This document shows, in pieces, positions 7,292-14,520 of a DNA stretch of 36,663 bases. The notes beneath the pieces are model-generated. The model saw nothing but the letters and a program-made list of their open reading frames with translations. It made no database searches and was not told the DNA's origin. A program made the position numbers and the translations under genes. Within the stretch, counting starts at the first letter, position 1. The number at the start of each line of letters is the position of its first letter. The stretch comes from Arenimonas sp. (GTDB lineage Bacteria; Pseudomonadota; Gammaproteobacteria; Xanthomonadales; Xanthomonadaceae): contig JAPLSJ010000021.1 in the NCBI GenBank assembly GCA_026398695.1, positions 1 to 36,663 on the forward strand, written 5' to 3'.

Positions 7292-7395
7292 GAAAGGTTG
7301 CTACTGCCCCGATTGCCGTAGTCCGCGGGATGCCGCTCTGACGAGGAGGACCTTGCAGGGTTTCCGGCCCAGCAAGACTAGGCCCGGACGTATTA
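7250..7395 (-). ncRNA. Candidate structured small RNA or long structured 3' UTR
   Basis: Downstream of rimK on the minus strand lie about 145 bases without an ORF but rich in pairing. CTTGC (7376-7372) pairs with GCAAG (7356-7352), with an inner GGG/CCC. GCGG (7336-7333) pairs with CCGC (7328-7325) inside an outer GTCC/GGAC. CTAC (7321-7318) pairs with GTAG (7304-7301). AAGGT (7354-7350) can close with ACCTT (7298-7294) as an alternative. It ends in an intrinsic terminator. It may be an independent sRNA (TTAATA around 7389-7394 is a weak -10 candidate) or the processed tail of the rimB-rimK mRNA. Comparison with Xanthomonas sX-family RNAs such as sX9 is warranted; I cannot confirm a match. 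Ends are approximate. Confidence 0.5.
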
Positions 7396-7414
7396 AGACC
7401 CCGTTAAATCCAGC

Positions 7415-8347
7415 TCAGGCTTTGGTTAACCCGGGCTTGCGACGGGCGGCCGCCTTGGCCGGCCGGGCCTTGGGCCGGACGCTGGCGACCAGGAAATCGA
7501 TGATGGCGCCGGCCACATCCACGCCGGTGGCGCCTTCGATGCCCTCCAGACCCGGGCTTGAGTTCACTTCCAGCACCAATGGGCCTCGTTTCGACCTCAG
7601 AAGGTCCACGCCTGCAACGCCGAGCCCCATCACGCGGGCGGCCCGCAGGGCGGTGTCGGTTTCGGCGGCGGTCAGCTTCACCTTGCTGGCCTTGCCGCCC
7701 CGGTGCAGGTTGGACCGGAACTCGCCCTCGCTGGCCTGGCGCCGCATGGCCGCGACCACCTTGTCGCCCACCACAAAGCAGCGCACGTCCGAGCCCTTGG
7801 CCTCGGCGATGAATTCCTGCACCAGGAAGTTGGCGTACAGGCCGCGGAAGGCTTCGATGACGCTGCGCGACGCGCCGGCGTTTTCCGCCAGGATGACGCC
7901 GGTGCCCTGGGTGCCTTCGTTGAGTTTGATCACGTGCGGCGGGTTGCCCAGCATGCCCAGCAGGTCGCCGGTGTCGTCGGGGTTGTCGCCGAACACGGTG
8001 ACCGGCAGGCCCAGGCCTTCGCCGGCCAGCATCTGGTGGCAGCGCAGCTTGTCGCGCGCGCGCAGCACGGCGTCCGAGCCGTTGGGCGTGAACGTGCCCA
8101 TCAGTTCGAACTGGCGCAGCACGGCCGTGCCGTAGAACGTGACCGAGGCGCCGATGCGCGGGATCACCGCGTCGATGCCGGCCAGCGGCTTGCCCTTGTA
8201 GCGCAGCAGGAACTGGCCCGGCGCGATCTGCATGTAGCAGCGCAGCGGGTCGAGCACGCGCACGACGTGGCCGCGCTCGCGTCCGGCCTGGATCAGGCGC
8301 TGGGTCGAATACAGCTTGGCGTTGCGGGAAAGGATGGCGAGCTTCAC
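7415..8347 (-). CDS. rimK: RimK-family alpha-L-glutamate ligase (ATP-grasp)
   Basis: A 310-residue ATP-grasp ligase. In E. coli and Pseudomonas, RimK adds glutamates to the C-terminus of ribosomal protein S6. Landmarks are the N-terminal [28 protein letters not shown], the ATP-grasp segment [37 protein letters not shown] and the metal-binding [16 protein letters not shown] chose a GTG start at 8347. It overlaps the stop of the upstream gene as GTGA and gives the conserved N-terminus; the open frame further upstream is antisense-like shadow. E. coli RimK has 300 residues; here there is a short Lys/Arg/Ala-rich tail ([20 protein letters not shown]). Translational coupling to the RimB-type protease is likely. 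Confidence 0.93.
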   Translation of the reverse strand: MKLAILSRNAKLYSTQRLIQAGRERGHVVRVLDPLRCYMQIAPGQFLLRYKGKPLAGIDAVIPRIGASVTFYGTAVLRQFELMGTFTPNGSDAVLRARDKLRCHQMLAGEGLGLPVTVFGDNPDDTGDLLGMLGNPPHVIKLNEGTQGTGVILAENAGASRSVIEAFRGLYANFLVQEFIAEAKGSDVRCFVVGDKVVAAMRRQASEGEFRSNLHRGGKASKVKLTAAETDTALRAARVMGLGVAGVDLLRSKRGPLVLEVNSSPGLEGIEGATGVDVAGAIIDFLVASVRPKARPAKAAARRKPGLTKA

Positions 8348-8793
8348 GGGGGCAACAGGCCTTCGGGCGGATCGCCCTGGAGGAAGGAGCTGGCCGGATC
8401 GACCAGGAATCGCCCGGCCAGCGCAGTGCGGCCAAGCAGCATGGGGAAAAGCATGTTCCGCCGATGTGTCAGGTTCACTTCGGCCTCCCACTCCTGGCCG
8501 GCCAGCTTCAGGCGGGTCTGGATGAAGATGCGCTCGGTGGTGTGGCCACCGGAGTCGGTGACGCGACGGCGGTCGATCACGGCCGCCTGCGCCGGCTGCG
8601 GCGGCTGGCCGGGCACGCCGGTGTCGAGCAGGAAGCGCACGAACTCGCGGCCTTCGTGCATGAACACTTCCTGGTCGAGCACGTGCAGCGCCGACGAGCG
8701 CGCACCGGTGTCCACCTTGGCACGCACGGCCACGATGCCCAGCACGGGCAGGGACAGCCATTCACGCCAGCCCAGGAGGACGGGGTGCGGCAT
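8344..8793 (-). CDS. RimB-type retropepsin-like protease (PF05618 family)
   Basis: A 149-residue protein often annotated as an ATP-dependent zinc protease, related to RimB. It has the retropepsin-like motif [13 protein letters not shown] with D28, a middle region [20 protein letters not shown] and the family motif [16 protein letters not shown]. In Pseudomonas, RimB works with RimK in modifying ribosomal protein S6, so direct coupling here (stop TGA and rimK start in a GTGA overlap) supports the same partnership. The ATG at 8793 is preceded by GGAGGAAG, a strong ribosome-binding site. The gene starts only 18 bp after the 3' end of a tRNA-Gly gene on the same strand. The exact reaction is inferred from family members. 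Confidence 0.88.
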   Translation of the reverse strand: MPHPVLLGWREWLSLPVLGIVAVRAKVDTGARSSALHVLDQEVFMHEGREFVRFLLDTGVPGQPPQPAQAAVIDRRRVTDSGGHTTERIFIQTRLKLAGQEWEAEVNLTHRRNMLFPMLLGRTALAGRFLVDPASSFLQGDPPEGLLPP

Positions 8794-8811
8794 GGCTTCC
8801 TCCAGGGGGTT

Positions 8812-8885
8812 TGGAGCGGGTGAAGGGAATCGAACCCTCGTCAGTTGCTTGGGAAGCAACAGCTCTGCCATTGAGCTACACCCGC
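8812..8885 (-). tRNA. tRNA-Gly (anticodon CCC)
   Basis: Read leftward from 8885, the cloverleaf is complete. The acceptor GCGGGTG pairs with CACCCGC. The D-arm is GCTC...GAGC. The anticodon stem GTTGC/GCAAC encloses the loop TTCCCAA (anticodon CCC, reading GGG). The T-arm contains GGTTCGATTCC. The 3' CCA is encoded (8814-8812). A promoter-like sequence lies just upstream. Confidence 0.97.
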
Positions 8886-8896
8886 GAACGAGAGGG

Positions 8897-8925
8897 ATTA
8901 TGCGGGGCGCCACGAACGGCCGCAA
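8897..8925 (-). promoter_or_regulatory. Promoter for tRNA-Gly (and probably rimB-rimK)
   Basis: On the minus strand TTGCGG (8925-8920), a 17-bp spacer and CATAAT (8902-8897) form a sigma70-type promoter. The predicted start is near 8890, about five bases before the tRNA. No other promoter is evident between the tRNA and rimB. Confidence 0.6.
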
Positions 8926-8930
8926 CGCGA

Positions 8931-8936
8931 TAAAAT
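8931..8936 (+). promoter_or_regulatory. -10 box of thiS, leaderless position
   Basis: TAAAAT lies seven bases before the thiS ATG, with no Shine-Dalgarno sequence between. Transcription would start at or next to the ATG. No convincing -35 is visible. The site abuts the divergent tRNA promoter. Confidence 0.45.
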
Positions 8937-8943
8937 CGCCGCC

Positions 8944-9144
8944 ATGCACATCACGCTCAACGGCGAAACCCGCCCGCTCGAACCCGGCACCACGCTCGAG
9001 GCCCTGCTGGCGCAGGCCGGCCACGCCGGCCGCAAGGTCGCGGTGGAGGTCAACCTGGCGGTGGTGCCCCGCAGCCTGCACGCCAGCCACGTGCTGGCCG
9101 ACGGCGACCGGGTGGAGATCATCCAGGCCATCGGCGGCGGCTGA
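8944..9144 (+). CDS. thiS: Sulfur carrier protein ThiS
   Basis: A 66-residue ubiquitin-fold sulfur carrier. Its C-terminal Gly-Gly (IIQAIGGG) is adenylated and converted to a thiocarboxylate that donates sulfur for the thiazole ring of thiamine. The start MHITLNGETRPL and the internal VAVEVNLAVVPRS and LADGDRVEII are typical. thiG follows 74 bp downstream, so substrate and partner are adjacent. No TPP riboswitch is recognisable in the 58 bp upstream. Other thiamine genes (thiF, thiH or thiO, thiC) are not in the window. Confidence 0.95.
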   Translation: MHITLNGETRPLEPGTTLEALLAQAGHAGRKVAVEVNLAVVPRSLHASHVLADGDRVEIIQAIGGG

Positions 9145-9166
9145 GTTCGCTGCCCGGCCGCTGAAT

Positions 9167-9183
9167 CCCTTCTTAAGAAAGGG
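9167..9183 (+). other. Small palindrome between thiS and thiG
   Basis: CCCTT, CTTAAG and AAAGGG form a nearly perfect palindrome with one bulged A, AT-rich at its centre. It sits directly before the predicted -35 of thiG. It could be a weak terminator for thiS, a processing hairpin or an operator; nothing in the sequence decides between these. Confidence 0.35.
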
Positions 9184-9212
9184 TTAACTCGCACGGTCAA
9201 TCGGGCCATAAT
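9184..9212 (+). promoter_or_regulatory. Promoter of thiG, leaderless position
   Basis: TTAACT (9184-9189), a 17-bp spacer and CATAAT (9207-9212) make a good sigma70-type promoter. The -10 ends six bases before the thiG ATG, so the transcript would begin at or near the start codon. No Shine-Dalgarno sequence is present. Confidence 0.6.
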
Positions 9213-9218
9213 CCGGGC

Positions 9219-10022
9219 ATGAATCGCACGCCCGACGCCCCGCACGCCGATCCGCTCGTGATCGCCGGCAAGACCTACCGTTCCCGCCTGCTGACCGGCA
9301 CGGGCAAGTTCACCGACATGGAACAGACCCGCCTGGCCACCGAGGCCGCGGGCGCGCAGATCGTCACCGTCGCGATCCGCCGCACCAACCTGGGCCAGAA
9401 CCCCGGCGAACCCAACCTGCTGGACGTGCTACCGCCCGACCGCTACACCCTGCTGCCCAACACCGCCGGCTGCTACACCGCCGACGACGCGGTGCGCACC
9501 TGCCGCCTGGCGCGCGAGCTGCTGGACGGCCACAAGCTGGTCAAGCTCGAAGTGCTGGGCGACGCGCGCACGCTTTATCCCGACGTGGTGCAGACCATCA
9601 AGGCCGCCGAGATCCTGGTGGCCGAAGGCTTCGACGTGATGGTGTACACCTCCGACGATCCGATCATCGCCAAGCGCCTGGAAGAAATCGGCTGCGTGGC
9701 GATCATGCCGCTGGCCGCGCCGATCGGCTCGGGCCTGGGCGTGCAGAACCGCTGGTCCATCCTTGAGATCGTCGAGAACGCCAAGGTGCCCGTGCTGGTG
9801 GATGCCGGCGTGGGCACCGCGTCCGACGCCGCCATCGCGATGGAGCTGGGCTGCGACGGCGTGCTGATGAACACCGCCATCGCCGGCGCCCGCAACCCGG
9901 TGCTGATGGCCAGCGCCATGCGCAAGGCCGTGGAAGCCGGCCGCGAAGCCTTCCTCGCCGGGCGCATCCCGAAGAAGCGCAACGCCAGCGCGTCGTCGCC
10001 GATCGACGGCCACTTCCTCTGA
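9219..10022 (+). CDS. thiG: Thiazole synthase ThiG
   Basis: A 267-residue TIM-barrel enzyme that forms thiazole phosphate from deoxyxylulose 5-phosphate, dehydroglycine and ThiS-thiocarboxylate. Conserved motifs are [10 protein letters not shown] near 23-31, [22 protein letters not shown], the Schiff-base lysine region LVKLEVLGD (probably K109), [14 protein letters not shown] and [32 protein letters not shown]. The ATG at 9219 fits both the promoter spacing and the family N-terminus. trmB follows after two bases, so the two are probably co-transcribed. Confidence 0.97.
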   Translation: MNRTPDAPHADPLVIAGKTYRSRLLTGTGKFTDMEQTRLATEAAGAQIVTVAIRRTNLGQNPGEPNLLDVLPPDRYTLLPNTAGCYTADDAVRTCRLARELLDGHKLVKLEVLGDARTLYPDVVQTIKAAEILVAEGFDVMVYTSDDPIIAKRLEEIGCVAIMPLAAPIGSGLGVQNRWSILEIVENAKVPVLVDAGVGTASDAAIAMELGCDGVLMNTAIAGARNPVLMASAMRKAVEAGREAFLAGRIPKKRNASASSPIDGHFL

Positions 10023-10024
10023 GC

Positions 10025-10750
10025 ATGGCCACGGGCATGTCCGACTCCCACGACGACAGCGCCCCGGGCAAGGCCCTGCGCAATCGCCCGATCCGCAGCT
10101 TCGTGCTGCGCCAGGGCCGCCAGACCGAAGCGCAGAAGCGCGCGTTCGACCTGCACTGGCCCAGCCTTGGGCTGGACTACACCGGCGCGCCGCGCGACTT
10201 CGACGCTGTGTTCGGCCGCCGGGCGCCGCGCGTGCTGGAGATCGGCTTCGGCAATGGCGAGCAGCTGCTGTTCGCGGCCGAGCGCGAGCCCGAACGCGAT
10301 TTCATCGGCGTGGAAGTGCACGGCCCCGGCGTGGGCCGCCTGCTCAACGCCGCCGCCGAAGCCAACCTCACCAACCTGCGCGTCTACCAGCACGACGCGG
10401 TGGAAGTGCTGCAGCATGAAATCGCGCCGGCGTCGCTGGACGAAGTGCGCATCTACTTCCCCGACCCCTGGCACAAGAAGCGCCACAACAAGCGCCGCCT
10501 GGTGCAGCCCGGCTTCGTGGGCCTGCTGTGCGACCGGCTGCGCCCCGGCGGCCTGCTGCACCTGGCCACCGACTGGGAAAACTACGCCGAGCACATGTGG
10601 GACGTGCTGGACGCCGAGCCGCGCCTGCGCAGCCGCGCCGGCGCGCGCGGGTTCGTGCCGCGGCCGGAATGGCGCCGGCAAACGCATTTCGAGACACGCG
10701 GCCTGAAGCTGGGCCACGGTGTCTGGGACCTGCTGTACGACCTGGCCTGA
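10025..10750 (+). CDS. trmB: tRNA (guanine(46)-N7)-methyltransferase
   Basis: A 241-residue SAM-dependent enzyme that makes m7G46 in the variable loop of tRNAs. It shows the motif [17 protein letters not shown] for SAM binding (about residues 69-85), [12 protein letters not shown], the catalytic [18 protein letters not shown] and [14 protein letters not shown], with the closing [15 protein letters not shown]. The ATG at 10025 lies two bases after the thiG stop. An in-frame ATG at 10037 (MSDSHDD) is an alternative start, and neither has a clear ribosome-binding site. The N-terminal 20 residues are polar and probably disordered. Confidence 0.96.
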   Translation: MATGMSDSHDDSAPGKALRNRPIRSFVLRQGRQTEAQKRAFDLHWPSLGLDYTGAPRDFDAVFGRRAPRVLEIGFGNGEQLLFAAEREPERDFIGVEVHGPGVGRLLNAAAEANLTNLRVYQHDAVEVLQHEIAPASLDEVRIYFPDPWHKKRHNKRRLVQPGFVGLLCDRLRPGGLLHLATDWENYAEHMWDVLDAEPRLRSRAGARGFVPRPEWRRQTHFETRGLKLGHGVWDLLYDLA

Positions 10751-10765
10751 GGGCGCACAGCACGC

Positions 10766-12604
10766 ATGGAAACCGGCCTGGTCCTCACTCGCGACATGAT
10801 GCTCGTGCTGGGCCTGGTGGTGTTCACCATCTCGATGTTCATGTTCGAGCGCATCCGCGCCGACGCCACCGCGCTGGTGGTGCTGGTGGTGCTGGGGCTC
10901 ACCGGGCTGGTGCCGGCCAACCAGCTGTTCGACGGCTTCTCGGGCAACGCCGTCATCGCAGTGATCGCCACGATGATCCTGGGCGCGGGCCTGGACCGCA
11001 CCGGCGCGCTCAACCGGCTGGCGGTGTGGCTGCTGCGCGTGTCCAAGGGCATGGAAGAGCGGCTGATCCTGCTCACCTCGGCCATGGCCGGCCTGATGTC
11101 GGGCTTCATGCAGAACCCGTCGGTGATGGCGCTGTTCCTGCCGGTGGCCTCGCGCGTGTCCAGCCGTTCGGGCATCGGGCTTTCGCGGCTGCTGATGCCG
11201 GTGGCGGCCGCCATCGTGATGGGCGGCGGCCTGACCATGATCGGCAACTCGCCGCTGATGCTGCTCAACGACCTGCTGGTGGCGGCCAACCGCAACCTGC
11301 CCTCGGGCGTGGCCACGCTGCAGCCGCTGCCGATGTTCGCGCCGCTGCCGATCGGCCTGCTGCTGCTGTTGGCGGGGCTGGCGTATTTCCGCTGGCGCGG
11401 CCCGAAGCTGCTGGGCCAGGGCGAGGAAAAGGGCGTGGCGCCCAGCCGCACCCAGAGCTATTTCGCCAGCGCCTACGGCATCGAAGGCGACGTGTACGAA
11501 CTCAGCGTCACCGCCGAAAGCCCGCTGGTGGGCATGTCGGTGGGTGAAGCCGAGGCGCAGCGCGAAGCGCCGCTGCTGCTGGCCCTGCTCAGCGGCAACG
11601 AGGCGCGGCTGGCGCCCCCGGCCGACCAGATGATCTGGGTGGGCAGCGTGCTGGGCGTGATGGGCCCGCGCGACGCCATCCAGGACTACGCGCAGAAGAA
11701 CCTGCTCAGGATGTCCACGCGGCTGCGCCACTTCGCCGACCTGTTCAACCCCAGCCGCTCGGGCATTTCCGAAGCGGTGATCCCGCCCACGTCGGCCTTC
11801 ATCGGCAAGGCCCAGGCGCAGCTGCAGCTGCGCAAGCGCTTCGGCATCAGCCTGCTGGCGATCAACCGCGACAACCAGGTGTGGCGCGAGGACATCCGCC
11901 GCATGCCGCTCAAGGCCGGCGACATGCTGGTCTTCCACAGCATCTGGACCGACCTGGCGCAGGCCAGCGAAAGCCGCGACTTCGTCGTGGTCACCGACTA
12001 CCCCAAGGGCGCGCACCGGCCGCAGAAGCTGTGGTGGGCGCTGGCCGTGTTCATGGCGTCGATGGCGCTGGCGCTGACCACCCTGGTGCCTGTTCCGATC
12101 GCGCTGATGGCCGGCGCCGCGGCGATGATGGTCACCGGCGTGCTGAACATGGACGAGGCCTACGCCGCGGTCAGCTGGAAGACCGTGTTCCTGATGGCCT
12201 GCCTGATCCCGCTGGGCTGGGCGATGGACTCCACCGGCGCCGCCGGCTGGATCGCACAGCACATCCTCGAGCGCATCGGCCCCGACGTGCCGCTGTGGGT
12301 GCTGGAAGCCGCCATCGGCCTGCTGGCCACGGCCTTCGCGCTGGTGATCGGCAACGTCGGCGCCACCGTGGTGATGGTGCCGATGGCCATCAACGTGGCG
12401 CTGGCCGCCGGCGGCAGCCCGACCGCGTTCGCGCTGGTGGTGGCGCTGTCGGCGTCCAACAATTTCCTGAGCGCATCCAACCCGGTGCTGGCGATGGTGA
12501 GCGGGCCCGCGGGCTATCGCCCGCGCGACCTGTGGCGCATGGGCGGGCCGCTGACCCTGGTCTACCTGGCCATCGTGCTGGTGATGGTGAACCTGATGTT
12601 CTAG
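10766..12604 (+). CDS. SLC13-type anion permease with two RCK_C domains
   Basis: A 612-residue inner-membrane transporter of the DASS/SLC13-like superfamily. About six hydrophobic helices lie in residues 8-210, including the conserved region AGLMSGFMQNPSVMALFLPV and GGGLTMIGNSPLML. A cytoplasmic insert at about 225-395 resembles two TrkA-C (RCK_C) domains (VYELSVTAESPLVGMSVGEAE; AVIPPTSAFIGKAQAQLQLRKRFG). The second half of the membrane core has GNVGATVVMVPMAINVALA and LSASNNFLSASNPV. Such proteins carry sulfate, dicarboxylates or other anions; the substrate cannot be read here. The start is 15 bp after trmB. The stop codon lies in a CTAG palindrome shared with the convergent Rieske gene. Confidence 0.88.
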   Translation: METGLVLTRDMMLVLGLVVFTISMFMFERIRADATALVVLVVLGLTGLVPANQLFDGFSGNAVIAVIATMILGAGLDRTGALNRLAVWLLRVSKGMEERLILLTSAMAGLMSGFMQNPSVMALFLPVASRVSSRSGIGLSRLLMPVAAAIVMGGGLTMIGNSPLMLLNDLLVAANRNLPSGVATLQPLPMFAPLPIGLLLLLAGLAYFRWRGPKLLGQGEEKGVAPSRTQSYFASAYGIEGDVYELSVTAESPLVGMSVGEAEAQREAPLLLALLSGNEARLAPPADQMIWVGSVLGVMGPRDAIQDYAQKNLLRMSTRLRHFADLFNPSRSGISEAVIPPTSAFIGKAQAQLQLRKRFGISLLAINRDNQVWREDIRRMPLKAGDMLVFHSIWTDLAQASESRDFVVVTDYPKGAHRPQKLWWALAVFMASMALALTTLVPVPIALMAGAAAMMVTGVLNMDEAYAAVSWKTVFLMACLIPLGWAMDSTGAAGWIAQHILERIGPDVPLWVLEAAIGLLATAFALVIGNVGATVVMVPMAINVALAAGGSPTAFALVVALSASNNFLSASNPVLAMVSGPAGYRPRDLWRMGGPLTLVYLAIVLVMVNLMF

Positions 12605-12930
12605 CCGATGGCCACGGCCAGCGGCACCAGCGAGGCGCCGCGGCAGGGCCCGGCCACGCACACGCCCTGTTCGAGTTCGAAGCTGGCGCCATGCGCCGCG
12701 CAGACCAGGCGGCCCTGGTCGAGCAGGAATTTGCCGGGCGCGTAATCAAGCCGCCGGCCCGCATGCGGGCAGATGTTCAGCCAGGCCTGCACGCGCTCGC
12801 CGCTGCGCCTGAGCACGATGGACTGCAGCTCGCCGTCCACCGCCAGCTCGATTTCGGACAGACCCTCCGGGGGCAGCTCGGCCAGCCGGATTAACGAACC
12901 GCTTACACTTTCCACGCCGGGCCTCGCCAT
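12601..12930 (-). CDS. Rieske [2Fe-2S] ferredoxin-like protein
   Basis: A 109-residue single-domain Rieske protein. The cluster ligands are C54 and H56 (CPHAG) and C77 and H80 (CAAHG), the usual CxH...CxxH arrangement. It has no signal peptide or membrane anchor, so it is a cytoplasmic electron-transfer or assimilatory-type protein. It may resemble the small subunit of nitrite reductase or dioxygenase ferredoxins, but no partner enzyme is adjacent. Its stop codon and that of the convergent permease overlap in one CTAG. It is divergent from the small membrane protein at 12963. Physiological partner unknown. Confidence 0.9.
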   Translation of the reverse strand: MARPGVESVSGSLIRLAELPPEGLSEIELAVDGELQSIVLRRSGERVQAWLNICPHAGRRLDYAPGKFLLDQGRLVCAAHGASFELEQGVCVAGPCRGASLVPLAVAIG

Positions 12931-12962
12931 ACTTCGGTTCCCCGCATTCTGCCACGCCCCCG

Positions 12963-13229
12963 ATGACCTTCCGCTTCCAGCGCCTTTTCAGCTACTGCCC
13001 CAGCAAGCCGCGCAACCCGCTGCTGCGCATCCTGGTGGGCATTGTCGGCCTGGCGCTGCTGGTGCTGCTGGTGGCGTTCGGCCTGGTGATCGGCCTGGGC
13101 ATGCTGCTGTTCGCGGCCGTGCGCCGCCTGATGCGCCCCACGGCCGCCCCCGCGCGCGCCAGCGAGGGCGTGATCGAGGGCGAGTTCGTGCACGTGCAGA
13201 AGTCCGAGACCCGCCTCGGCCTGCGCTGA
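12963..13229 (+). CDS. Small single-pass membrane protein
   Basis: An 88-residue protein. The basic N-terminus MTFRFQRLFSYCPSKPRNPL is followed by a long hydrophobic stretch at about residues 20-53 (LLRILVGIVGLALLVLLVAF and onward). A cytoplasmic or periplasmic tail contains EGVIEGEFVHVQ. The EGVIEGEFVHV segment resembles short C-terminal motifs seen in other small Xanthomonadaceae membrane proteins, but I cannot name the family. It begins 33 bp from the divergent Rieske gene. The frame is well delimited and bracketed by real genes, which favours a true gene. No function is proposed. Confidence 0.72.
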   Translation: MTFRFQRLFSYCPSKPRNPLLRILVGIVGLALLVLLVAFGLVIGLGMLLFAAVRRLMRPTAAPARASEGVIEGEFVHVQKSETRLGLR

Positions 13230-13295
13230 GACCGTCTTCCCGGAACCACCACGCCGTCCGCGGCTAAACTTGGCGCTTCGCCCCGGAGCCGCGCC

Positions 13296-13988
13296 ATGAC
13301 CCCCACCGTCTTCCCCGCCCCCGCCGTCCCCTGCCTGCCCGTGCGCGGCACCGACGCGCTGTTTCCCGTGCACCGCATCTACTGCGTGGGCCGCAACTTC
13401 GCCGAGCATGCGAAGGAAATGGGCGCCACGGTGGACCGCGGCAACCCGGTGTTCTTCATGAAGCCCGCCGACGCCATCGTGCCCGGCGGCGGCCGCGTGC
13501 CCTACCCCGGCGGCACGCGCGACCTGCACCACGAAGTGGAGCTGGTGGTGGCCCTGGGCCACGACGCCGACGGCGAAGTGGCCGTCGCCGACGCGATGGC
13601 GCTGGTGTTTGGCTATGGCGTGGGGCTCGACCTCACGCGCCGCGACCTGCAGGCCGCGGCCAAGGCCAAGGGCCTGCCCTGGGACACCGCCAAAGGGTTC
13701 GACCATTCGGCGCCGGCCAGCGAGCTGGTGCCGGTGGCCGATGCCGGCGACGTGTTCGCACGGCGCCTTTGGCTGGAAGTGAACGGCCAGCTGCGCCAGC
13801 AGTCGGGCCTGGACGACATGGTGTTCAGCGTAGCCGACGTCATCCACGAACTCTCGAAGCTCTACGCGCTCAAGGCCGGCGACCTGGTGTTCATGGGCAC
13901 GCCGGCAGGCGTGGCGGCGCTGGTGCCGGGCGACCGCTTCCGCGCCGGCGTGGACGCGCTGGTGGAGTTCGGCGGGCATATCGCCTGA
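13296..13988 (+). CDS. Fumarylacetoacetate hydrolase family protein (fumarylpyruvate hydrolase-like)
   Basis: A 230-residue single-domain FAH-fold enzyme. Family landmarks are RIYCVGRNFAEHAKEMGA, FFMKPADAIVPGG, the metal-binding pair in LHHEVELVVALG, YGVGLDLTRRDLQAAAKAKG with a third acidic ligand, and GDLVFMGTPAGV near the end. These enzymes hydrolyse C-C bonds in acylpyruvates or decarboxylate oxaloacetate, using Mg2+ or Mn2+. The RRDLQAAAKAKGLPWDTAKGFD segment looks most like NagK/YcgM-type members, for which fumarylpyruvate and acylpyruvates are substrates. The start has GGAG and a TAAACT box (13264-13269). There is no aromatic-degradation operon nearby, so the true substrate is uncertain. 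Confidence 0.9.
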   Translation: MTPTVFPAPAVPCLPVRGTDALFPVHRIYCVGRNFAEHAKEMGATVDRGNPVFFMKPADAIVPGGGRVPYPGGTRDLHHEVELVVALGHDADGEVAVADAMALVFGYGVGLDLTRRDLQAAAKAKGLPWDTAKGFDHSAPASELVPVADAGDVFARRLWLEVNGQLRQQSGLDDMVFSVADVIHELSKLYALKAGDLVFMGTPAGVAALVPGDRFRAGVDALVEFGGHIA

Positions 13989-14045
13989 GCCTGCCGCCGG
14001 TGTAGATTCAGCCTCACCCACGATCGGGCAAAGGGAGAAAGCGGC

Positions 14046-14459
14046 ATGGGCATGGTTTCGGAGTTCAAGGAATTCGCAATGCGCGGCAACGTCGTCGACC
14101 TCGCCGTGGGCGTGGTGATCGGCGCCGCGTTCGGCAAGATCGTCGCCTCGCTGGTCAACGACATCATCATGCCGATGGTGGGCTACGCCGTCGGCGGCGT
14201 GAACTTCAACCAGCTCGCCTTCGAGCTCAAGCCCGCCAGCGTGGACGCCGCGGGCGCCGAAGTGGCGGCGGTGCTGGTGAAGTACGGCGCCTTCATCCAG
14301 ACCATCGTTGATTTCCTGATCATCGCCTTCGCCATCTTCGTTGCGGTGAAGGTCATCAATTCGCTCAAGCGCAAGCAGGCCGAAGCGCCCGCGGCGCCGG
14401 CCGAGCCCAGCGACGAAGTGAAGCTGCTCACCGAGATCCGCGACTCGCTCAAGCGCTGA
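14046..14459 (+). CDS. mscL: Large-conductance mechanosensitive channel
   Basis: A 137-residue inner-membrane channel that opens under membrane tension and releases solutes during osmotic downshock. The N-terminal amphipathic helix [21 protein letters not shown] leads into TM1 with [18 protein letters not shown]2 is [20 protein letters not shown], followed by the charged C-terminal helix [14 protein letters not shown]. Length and motifs match E. coli MscL (136 residues). GGGAGAAAG precedes the ATG, and TAGATT at 14003-14008 is a possible -10. An intrinsic terminator follows 19 bp after the stop. Confidence 0.97.
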   Translation: MGMVSEFKEFAMRGNVVDLAVGVVIGAAFGKIVASLVNDIIMPMVGYAVGGVNFNQLAFELKPASVDAAGAEVAAVLVKYGAFIQTIVDFLIIAFAIFVAVKVINSLKRKQAEAPAAPAEPSDEVKLLTEIRDSLKR

Positions 14460-14478
14460 ACCCCACACTGCCATCCCC

Positions 14479-14508
14479 GCGCCGGCCCCCGTGGCCGGCG
14501 CACTTTTT
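14479..14508 (+). terminator. Intrinsic terminator after mscL
   Basis: GCGCCGGCC (14479-14487), a 5-base loop and GGCCGGCGC (14493-14501) form a perfect 9-bp stem, followed after AC by five Ts (14504-14508). It ends only 12 bp before the next start codon. Confidence 0.88.
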
Positions 14509-14520
14509 CCGGAGCCACCG

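Noticed and set aside
8886-8943. TPP riboswitch upstream of thiS
   Set aside because: The 58-bp gap between the tRNA and thiS is too short, and I see no thi-box-type sequence (CTGAGA and partner).
9575-12661. Leftward open frame of 1028 codons over thiG, trmB and the permease
   Set aside because: It is shadow coding opposite three recognised genes; the translation is His/Gln/Arg-rich and shows no domain.
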